Shown here: piece by piece, positions 5,057-9,344 of the stretch
How the letters are laid out: every line of letters begins with the position of its first letter
How positions within the stretch are numbered: the first letter of the stretch is position 1
Source of the DNA: Paracoccaceae bacterium
GTDB taxonomy: Bacteria > Pseudomonadota > Alphaproteobacteria > Rhodobacterales > Rhodobacteraceae
DNA length: 9,344 bases
Direction: 5' to 3'
NCBI GenBank assembly: GCA_020832725.1
Contig: JAFIEC010000047.1
Coordinates: forward strand, 1-9,344
The notes under the pieces: generated by a model
Told to the model about the DNA's origin: nothing
The model's input: the letters and a program-made list of their open reading frames with translations, nothing else
Database searches by the model: none
Position numbers and translations under genes: made by a program

Positions 5057-5209
5057 TCAGGCCTTGCGCAGGTCGTCCCTTGTCTGACCGTAAACTTTCT
5101 GAACCTTGCCCTCGACCTCTAGCGACTTGTCGCCGGTCAGCTTTCCAAGTCCTTCCTTTACGGCGCCTTCGGCTTGCTTGGCGGTTCCCTTCACACGGTT
5201 CTTGTTCAT
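5057..5209 (-). CDS. CsbD-family stress protein, 50 aa
   Basis: The sequence MNKNRVKGTAKQAEGAVKEG then LGKLTGDKSLEVEGKVQKVY is typical of CsbD-like proteins: NxxxxKGxxKQxxGxxKExxGKLTGD followed by ExxGxxxKxxGxxxxD. These are small soluble helical proteins induced by general stress in many bacteria; their molecular action is not settled. ATG 5209 was chosen because the family starts there and GAAGGA lies about 9 bases upstream; the in-frame extension to 5323 has no family similarity. The length is slightly below the usual 60-70 aa. It heads a probable two-gene unit with the 53-aa gene and has a motif at 5344-5368 in common with the Crp/Fnr upstream region. Confidence 0.88.
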   Translation of the reverse strand: MNKNRVKGTAKQAEGAVKEGLGKLTGDKSLEVEGKVQKVYGQTRDDLRKA

Positions 5210-5343
5210 CGCCCGAGTTCCTTCTCCGGAGGGAAGCGCCGCGACCGGCCGCAGAATCGGGCGGCCGCAAACGCCATGGACCTCACCCTCGCCGCTTGCC
5301 GACCGAGCGTCCCTAACCTGCATCAGCAGGAGCGCACGCCCTC

Positions 5344-5368
5344 GCGAATATCATCGGAGCGTTCCGGC
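5344..5368 (-). promoter_or_regulatory. Shared upstream motif, copy 2 (ahead of the csbD-like gene)
   Basis: Plus-strand GCGAATATCATCG (5344-5356), 4 bases, then GTTCCGGC (5361-5368). It matches the blocks at 4232-4258, with a spacer 2 bases shorter. It lies 135-159 bases before the csbD-like start (minus strand) and 120-144 before the divergent AI-2E transporter start, so it could serve either. Confidence 0.4.
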
Positions 5369-5487
5369 GTGTCCGGCAGCCTTCGTTAGCGCCGCCCGAG
5401 CGGCCGGTAGCGGCGTCACGGTCAACATCATGCCGGGCGGGAGGGATATCTCGCCCGCCAACCGACTCGAAAAGGCAGCCACATACC

Positions 5488-6654
5488 ATGCCCGAGGATC
5501 ACCCGCAGTGCGAAGTGACGCGGCTGCGCGTTGCAGCGACAACTAACGGAGCCGCATCGGCAGGCTGGTTCTCGCGGCTCGACCGTGGAGCGCTTCAAAC
5601 CGTGTTTCTGGGGATCATCGCTGGCGTGATGACCCTCGCCGCACTCGACGCCGCCAGTCTCATCGCGATCCCCGCGGTGCTGGCGATCCTCTGTTCCATC
5701 GCGCTGGCGCCCGCAGTCCGGCTGCTGGAACGAACCGGGGCGACGGCAACGCTGTGCGCCGCGCTTGTTGTTGGCGGCTTGCTTCTGGGGACTGCGAGCA
5801 CCGTCTATGCACTGGCGCCCTCGGCAGAGGCGTGGAACGAGCGGGCGCCACAGATCCTGCGCGAGATGGAGCGCCGTGCGCGCGAGATCCTGTCGGACAC
5901 ATTTGACAGGGTCCCCACGGATACCCGGAACGACGCATCTGGCCCGCAGCCGACCGAGGAACCGCAGCCGTCGGGCGAAGACACGGTAGGCCGGATGGTG
6001 GAGGGCGGGCAGCGGCTGCTGGCGGACTTGGCCATCGGCGCCCCGCGGTTGGCAGCGGGGGCAGCATTCTGGGCAATGCTGACATTCTTCCTGCTGCGTG
6101 ACCGGGTGATGTTGGCGCGATGGGGAATGTCACTGGTCCCCGGCGCCTCGGCCCGGCGGGCGGTGGGTCGGGCCATGCGCGACGTGCGCACCAGCGTTGC
6201 GCGCTATCTGCTCGCCATCACTGCCGTGAATCTGGGTCTGGGACTCTGCATCGGGCTGGTGTTCCAGCTGCTCGGTGTGGCGAATGCACCGCTCTGGGGG
6301 GTTGCCGCGGCACTCCTGAACTTCATGCCCTTCATCGGGGTCGCGATCATGGCGCTTGTCACGCTGGGCATCGGGATCGTGTCGTTCGAGGACCCTGTCA
6401 CCGCCTTCGCCCCCTTCGCCGTGGTCGTGGTGCTGAACATGATCGAGAGCCAGGCCGTCACGCCGATGGTGGTGGGCGCCCGCATCCGCATCGCCCCCAT
6501 CGCGGTATTCGCGGGCATCGCCTTCGGGGCGTGGCTGTGGGGGGCCGCCGGGGCGCTGGTCGCCACGCCAACGCTGATCGTGGCGGTGGCCTTCGTGCGT
6601 CGCCTCAACGTCGCAGCACCACGCGCACGCACCTCCCTTAAGGGCGGCGAGTGA
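5488..6654 (+). CDS. AI-2E/PerM-family transporter
   Basis: The 388-aa length and hydrophobic pattern fit the AI-2E transporter (PerM/UPF0118) family of eight-helix inner-membrane proteins. Paired helices lie at about 35-60 and 60-100. A hydrophilic loop rich in Glu/Arg (about 110-170) comes next. The remaining helices run from about 175 to 375 and include NLGLGLCIGLVFQLLGVANA, LWGVAAALLNFMPFIGVAIM and the C-terminal GAAGALVATPTLIVAVAFVR. The PLWGVAAALLNFMPFIG block is the most family-like part. Members have been linked to export of autoinducer-2, Na+/H+ exchange or tolerance of stress; the substrate here is unknown. ATG 5488 is supported weakly by AAAAGG about 12 bases upstream. Its 3' end overlaps the convergent YqjE-like gene by 17 bases. 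Confidence 0.87.
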   Translation: MPEDHPQCEVTRLRVAATTNGAASAGWFSRLDRGALQTVFLGIIAGVMTLAALDAASLIAIPAVLAILCSIALAPAVRLLERTGATATLCAALVVGGLLLGTASTVYALAPSAEAWNERAPQILREMERRAREILSDTFDRVPTDTRNDASGPQPTEEPQPSGEDTVGRMVEGGQRLLADLAIGAPRLAAGAAFWAMLTFFLLRDRVMLARWGMSLVPGASARRAVGRAMRDVRTSVARYLLAITAVNLGLGLCIGLVFQLLGVANAPLWGVAAALLNFMPFIGVAIMALVTLGIGIVSFEDPVTAFAPFAVVVVLNMIESQAVTPMVVGARIRIAPIAVFAGIAFGAWLWGAAGALVATPTLIVAVAFVRRLNVAAPRARTSLKGGE

Positions 6655-7024
6655 GCGCGAAGGCCAACACGAAAGCGGCGAGCGGAAGCAGCGGTCGTGC
6701 AGAGCGGACGAGCACGGCGGCACGGGCGATGTCGGCCTCGGCGCGCCTTTGGGCGGCTGCGGCCTGAGCGGCACGGCGGGCCGACTGCGCCCGCCCAAGC
6801 AGATGCATGGACAGGGCCAGCGCCGCAAAAATTGCGGCAAAAGCGAGGGCCGCGATCGGGAAACCGACCACCGCCGACAACGCCGCGAGGCCCGCCGCCA
6901 CCACGAGCGCCGCCGCCACTCCGGCAAGCCCGGCCGTGGCGGCCCCTGTCGCGGCCCGCCGCGCCGCATCGCCGGCCCGCGCGCTGAGGAGATCGCGGAG
7001 AGGTGACAGCAACGGTATTTCCAT
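6638..7024 (-). CDS. YqjE-like (holin superfamily III/PF07332-type) membrane protein
   Basis: From ATG 7024 the product is 128 aa. It has an amphipathic start (MEIPLLSPLRDLLSARAGDA), two adjoining hydrophobic helices at about 25-72 (LVVAAGLAALSAVVGFPIAA then ALAFAAIFAALALSMHLLG), an Ala/Arg-rich helix and a hydrophobic C-terminus. This layout, and its place directly downstream of a DUF883/YqjD-like gene, match the yqjD-yqjE pair of enterobacteria. YqjE belongs to PF07332, a 'holin-X' family that is not a proven lysis protein. ATG 7024 has GAGG 5 bases upstream and starts 7 bases after the preceding stop, so coupling is likely. The in-frame opening up to 7132 overlaps the DUF883 gene and is unlikely. 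The family call is moderate because the sequence is Ala-rich and weakly conserved. Confidence 0.7.
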   Translation of the reverse strand: MEIPLLSPLRDLLSARAGDAARRAATGAATAGLAGVAAALVVAAGLAALSAVVGFPIAALAFAAIFAALALSMHLLGRAQSARRAAQAAAAQRRAEADIARAAVLVRSARPLLPLAAFVLAFALTRRP

Positions 7025-7031
7025 GTCCGCC

Positions 7032-7307
7032 TCAGCCCCTGCGGGCGACGAGCCCGAGCAGGAGCCCCAGCCCCGCGGCGATCCCGATTGCGGCGAGGGG
7101 ATGCTCCAGCACCGCGCCAGTCGCCGTCGCACGGGCGTCGCGTCCGGTCTGGCCGATCTGTTTGCTGGCCGCTTCGAGTCCCTCGGTCACATCGCCCCTG
7201 ACCGTCGCGGCCAGCTTCATGAGGTCCGCCCGCAGGGTCTCGATCTGTGCGCTGAGGTCTTCAGGGTTTGTCGCGGCCTTTGCCGCCTGTGTAGAAGTTG
7301 CGTTCAT
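7032..7307 (-). CDS. DUF883 (ElaB/YqjD-like) membrane-anchored protein
   Basis: The 91-aa product has a charged helical part (about 15-60, EDLSAQIETLRADLMKLAAT and SKQIGQTGRDARA) and a C-terminal helix AAIGIAAGLGLLLGLVARRG at about 71-91. The GxxAGxGxLLGxLxxRR ending is the hallmark of ElaB/YqjD/DUF883 proteins. In E. coli these are stationary-phase inner-membrane proteins whose soluble part can bind ribosomes; whether that holds here is unknown. ATG 7307 has GGAG 8 bases upstream. The YqjE-like gene follows after 7 bases. Upstream, 104 bases separate it from the 24-aa gene on the same strand, so it could share that transcript or have its own promoter. Confidence 0.88.
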   Translation of the reverse strand: MNATSTQAAKAATNPEDLSAQIETLRADLMKLAATVRGDVTEGLEAASKQIGQTGRDARATATGAVLEHPLAAIGIAAGLGLLLGLVARRG

Positions 7308-7411
7308 CGGTTGTCTCCGCAAATCAGTCGTTGCCCCGGATCGTGCCAAGGCTCACATCGACGCCGGCGGTCCAGGATCCACCTGGTGCCACCCTTGCCA
7401 AGTCACGGCGT

Positions 7412-7486
7412 TCAGCGCAGCCCCAGATACCCGAGGATGAACATGACAATCACGACCAGTCCTACGATCCATATGATCTGACTCAT
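7412..7486 (-). CDS. 24-aa single-helix membrane peptide
   Basis: ATG 7486 is preceded by GGAG 8 bases upstream. The product begins MSQIIWIVGLVVIVMFILGY and ends LGLR, so it is almost entirely one membrane helix with a short basic tail. I recall very similar ~25-residue peptides (IIWIVG..VIV.FILG..GLR) in alphaproteobacterial genomes, usually unnamed or unannotated. The start lies one base after the stop of the OmpA-like frame (TGAGATG), so it would be translated by reinitiation or coupling even if the upstream frame is non-functional. It may modulate a membrane partner as other short single-helix peptides do, but no partner can be named. Confidence 0.68.
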   Translation of the reverse strand: MSQIIWIVGLVVIVMFILGYLGLR

Positions 7487-7487
7487 C

Positions 7488-8343
7488 TCACTCTCTCCAC
7501 TGCCGAAATGGCGTCTCGTTGTCGCTTTCTGAACGTTGACGCATCAGCGAAACCGGCGCCACAACCTGTGTCAGTCTCCGAAGCGGATACGCCATCGGCA
7601 ATGGCACCCGTTCCAGGCGGTCAAGGGCGCGCACCTCGGCATGGTCGCGCACCTGCCGCAGACTGAAGCTGCGGCCGATGTCATACCGCTCTGCGGCGAG
7701 CAGGGCCGCGCGCAGACTTTCCCGGTCAGTGGCCCCCTGATAGGAGACGTCCTCGTAAGTCGGGCGGGGAAGGTTGCGCAGAACCACAGGCTCGAAAGAT
7801 CGGGTGTCGTCGATCAGCAGGTATTCACGGCCATCCGGCTCGATGCGCACGCGGCGCTGGGCGCGACCGGCGGAATCCCGGATCGTGACAATCCTGGTGC
7901 CGTCTTCGCGGGTGACCGTGGCCCTGGTCGAGCCATCGCCGAACCGCTCGGTGCGCACTTCCGAGCCGGGCTGACGGAGCAGCGCATCGTCATCCTTCAG
8001 CACCTGATAGCGGCCATCGTCGTCGATCACGATGACCCGGTCTCCGGTATTGGAGTCGACGCGCTGCCCCGAGGTCAGGATTGCACCCACGGCAGCCGCA
8101 CCGAGCAAAAGCAGCCCTGCCTTTTCCAAATCGCTTAATCCGCGATCCCTCGCCGGGGGGGCAAGGCTGTTCCGGTCAGCTTCGGCGCGAAGGTCTTCGC
8201 CCGGGGGCTCCCGATCTTCACGCGTGACATCGCGGAATTCCTCGTCGCTCGTCCGGACGCGATTGCGCCAACGTTGGGAAGGGTTGCAGCAGCGACATGG
8301 CAACGACTAAGGCCGTGGAAGATCTCAGCGACACAGTGGTCAT
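7488..8343 (-). pseudogene. OmpA-like envelope protein gene, frameshifted after the signal peptide and lacking the OmpA domain
   Basis: ATG 8343, with AAAGGG about 8 bases upstream, opens MTTVSLRSSTALVVAMSLLQ then PFPTLAQS, a clear secretion signal, but this frame ends at TGA 8220-8218. The main reading frame (open from ATG 8303, 271 aa to TGA 7490-7488) carries family sequence from EEFRDVTRED onward. One extra base in GACGAGCGACGAG (about 8241-8254) accounts for the break. The main frame has DRGLSDLEKAGLLLLGAAAV, GDRVIVIDDDGRYQVLKDDD, LLRQPGSEVRTERFGDGSTR and FSLRQVRDHAEVRAL, which match the middle of Rhodobacteraceae OmpA-family proteins as I remember them. Those normally continue into an OmpA peptidoglycan-binding domain; here about 47 unrelated residues follow and no such domain exists in any frame. 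So the export signal is out of frame and the anchor is missing. A start at 8303 would give a cytoplasmic 271-aa protein. Confidence 0.65.
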
Positions 8344-8761
8344 GTCATCACCCTTTCTGATTTTGTCTGTTCAATAGCGGCGCCCGCGCCCTCCCTCGGG
8401 CGCTTCTGCGGTCGCGCGGCATTCAGACGCTGGCGCATCCACCCGGATGCAACTGCGAAGCATTGTCGCCCTGGAAGACATATAACCCGATGCAACGCTC
8501 CTCGGACTGATCCAGGTTTGCGCCGTCCTCGTCCTTGCTCCCGTCGCGCATCAGGGCTGGCAACACCCGGTGACGGCTCCGCGGAGACGCACGGAATCGT
8601 CTGGTGGTTTTCTGTCCGTGCCGACTGATCGAGGTTAGTGCGGTGTGCGCGAAATCCGTCACGGTTCGGTTTGATCTTCGCGAACGGTGCATGATCCGGT
8701 GAAACACGGCATTCCGGTCAGCGCTGCATCAGAAGATCCCCTCCGATGAAAAGGCTTCCCC
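8344..8761. other. 418-base region, mostly without a supported gene
   Basis: It holds the upstream region of the OmpA-like gene, a possible 42-aa frame (8423-8551, minus), and the upstream region of the DUF3185 gene. A GCGCCCG/CGGGCGC hairpin (8380-8386 with 8397-8403) lies 20 bases beyond the end of that small frame and could terminate it. The longer minus-strand opening to 8707 has an Arg/Ser-rich, non-coding look. Confidence 0.45.
8423..8551 (-). CDS. Possible 42-aa acidic protein, doubtful
   Basis: From ATG 8551 the frame reads MRDGSKDEDGANLDQSEERC, then IGLYVFQGDNASQLHPGGCA to the stop. Third codon positions are mostly G/C, and a hairpin at 8380-8403 follows the stop, which are mild signs of coding. 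There is no convincing ribosome site and I do not recognise the family. It may be chance. Confidence 0.22.
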   Translation of the reverse strand: MRDGSKDEDGANLDQSEERCIGLYVFQGDNASQLHPGGCASV

Positions 8762-8974
8762 ATGACACAGACAAACATAATTGGCCTTGGCGTCCTCGTC
8801 TTGGGCGCTGTGCTGCTGTTTTTCGCTTGGCGGGCCTCTCAGGCGCCGATGGACCAGATGTCCGAGGCGCTGACAGGCCGCTTTACCAATAACACGATGT
8901 GGTATCTGCTAAGCGGTATCGCCGGTGTCGTCGCCGGTGCGGGACTACTTTGGCGCGGGTATGCCAAGGGCTAA
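8762..8974 (+). CDS. DUF3185-family small membrane protein
   Basis: The 70-aa product has two membrane helices, at about 5-25 (IIGLGVLVLGAVLLFFAWRA) and 46-66 (MWYLLSGIAGVVAGAGLLWR). They are joined by a polar loop SQAPMDQMSEALTGRFTNNT. The ASQ.P..Q.SEALTGR...TMWYL pattern is typical of DUF3185, a family of unknown function found in proteobacteria. ATG 8762 has AAAAGG about 9 bases upstream. It stands alone on the plus strand, converging on the DUF302 gene with a 48-base gap in which I see no clear terminator hairpin. A role in the inner membrane under stress is plausible from the neighbours only. Confidence 0.85.
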   Translation: MTQTNIIGLGVLVLGAVLLFFAWRASQAPMDQMSEALTGRFTNNTMWYLLSGIAGVVAGAGLLWRGYAKG

Positions 8975-9022
8975 GCAGAACGAAAGTGTGTCGGGGGCTG
9001 GCCTGCGACTCCCGGTTCTTGC

Positions 9023-9344
9023 TCAGGCGGCGGCGACAGCCTTGGCCAGCAGGTCGCGCACCTGACCCGCAATCGCGTGCAGGCCGGGATTTTCCACCGC
9101 TTGCATCGAGGCGACCGGATCGACGGCACTGATCTCGATCCCGGCATCGGTCTGGCGCAGGATGACGTTGCAGGGCAGCATCGCGCCGATGCGGGGTTCC
9201 ATCCCGATGGCCTGCCAGGCCAGCTTCGGGTTGCAGGCCCCCAGGATGCGATAGCCCGGCATCTCCAGGTCCAGCTTCGATTTCATCGTGGCCTGGACAT
9301 CGATCTGGGTCAGCACGCCAAACCCTTGTGCGGCCAGCGCCGCG
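9023..9344 (-). CDS. DUF302-domain protein, N-terminus cut by the window edge
   Basis: The minus-strand frame is open through the right edge, so the GTG at 9316 is not the real start; codons upstream read AALAAQGFGVLTQIDVQATM. Family-typical blocks follow: KLDLEMPGYRILGACNPKLA, IGMEPRIGAMLPCNVILRQ, EISAVDPVASMQAVENPGLH and the C-terminal IAGQVRDLLAKA. DUF302 proteins are usually about 125-130 aa, so roughly 20-25 residues are missing. The domain is a small alpha/beta fold of unsettled function, sometimes near sulfur or metal genes. The two Cys in GACNPK and LPCNV are seen in many members and could bind a ligand or metal. Its neighbours upstream are outside the window. Confidence 0.88.
   Translation of the reverse strand, partial: AALAAQGFGVLTQIDVQATMKSKLDLEMPGYRILGACNPKLAWQAIGMEPRIGAMLPCNVILRQTDAGIEISAVDPVASMQAVENPGLHAIAGQVRDLLAKAVAAA

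Noticed and set aside
5106..5546. 146-aa plus-strand frame across the csbD-like gene
   Set aside because: It is antisense to a clear CsbD-family gene and runs into the start of the transporter gene in another frame.
6130..6969. 279-aa minus-strand frame opposite the transporter
   Set aside because: Arg/Gly/His-rich shadow of a well-supported membrane protein gene, with no family similarity.
1..9344. CRISPR array, tRNA or rRNA genes, toxin-antitoxin or restriction system
   Set aside because: No regular spaced repeats, no cloverleaf or rRNA core sequence, and no domain of such systems was recognisable in any frame.

Overview
The window is GC-rich (only about 1575-2200 looks less so), with short intergenic gaps and strong Shine-Dalgarno sites. 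Its protein families (a Rhodobacter/Paracoccus-type M15 endolysin, an OmpA-like protein with a 'GLSDLEK' segment, a Crp/Fnr subgroup, DUF3309, DUF3185, CsbD) point to an alphaproteobacterium, most likely Rhodobacteraceae. That placement is inference from family resemblance; no rRNA or tRNA gene is visible.

Left part (1-1574): a mobile/prophage remnant. The first ~150 bases look like the end of an IS3-family element running off the left edge, with its OrfA start frameshifted. Next comes a phage lysis cassette: an M15-type peptidoglycan peptidase with a C-terminal membrane helix, an Rz-like inner-membrane spanin, and an Rz1-like lipoprotein spanin that begins inside the Rz gene in another frame. 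The endolysin has an in-frame stop just after its best start, apparently inside a 72-base insertion flanked by TTCCG. A 13-bp inverted repeat ends the cassette. Bases 1575-2140 hold no gene I can support.

Middle part (2232-5209): an OmpA-family lipoprotein with a glycine zipper and a clear terminator; a 64-aa soluble protein behind a structured leader; a Crp/Fnr-type regulator on the minus strand; a divergent 77-aa conserved small protein; a decayed DUF3309 membrane peptide with a stop where the family has Trp; a 53-aa Lys-rich protein and a CsbD-like protein that look co-transcribed on the minus strand. A shared two-part motif lies upstream of both the Crp/Fnr gene and the csbD-like gene.

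Right part (5488-9344): an AI-2E/PerM-type transporter converges on a minus-strand envelope operon read in the order OmpA-like protein (frameshifted near its signal peptide and lacking the OmpA domain), a 24-aa membrane peptide, a DUF883/YqjD-like protein and a YqjE-like protein. Beyond it are a DUF3185 membrane protein and a DUF302 protein cut by the right edge.

From 2232 onward the genes look like a cluster of small stress and envelope genes. Several members (DUF3309, the OmpA-like gene, perhaps the endolysin) are decaying, which suggests a locus undergoing turnover beside a prophage scar. I did not find a convincing new defence or mobile system. The most informative items are the nested spanins, the shared upstream motif, and the three damaged reading frames.
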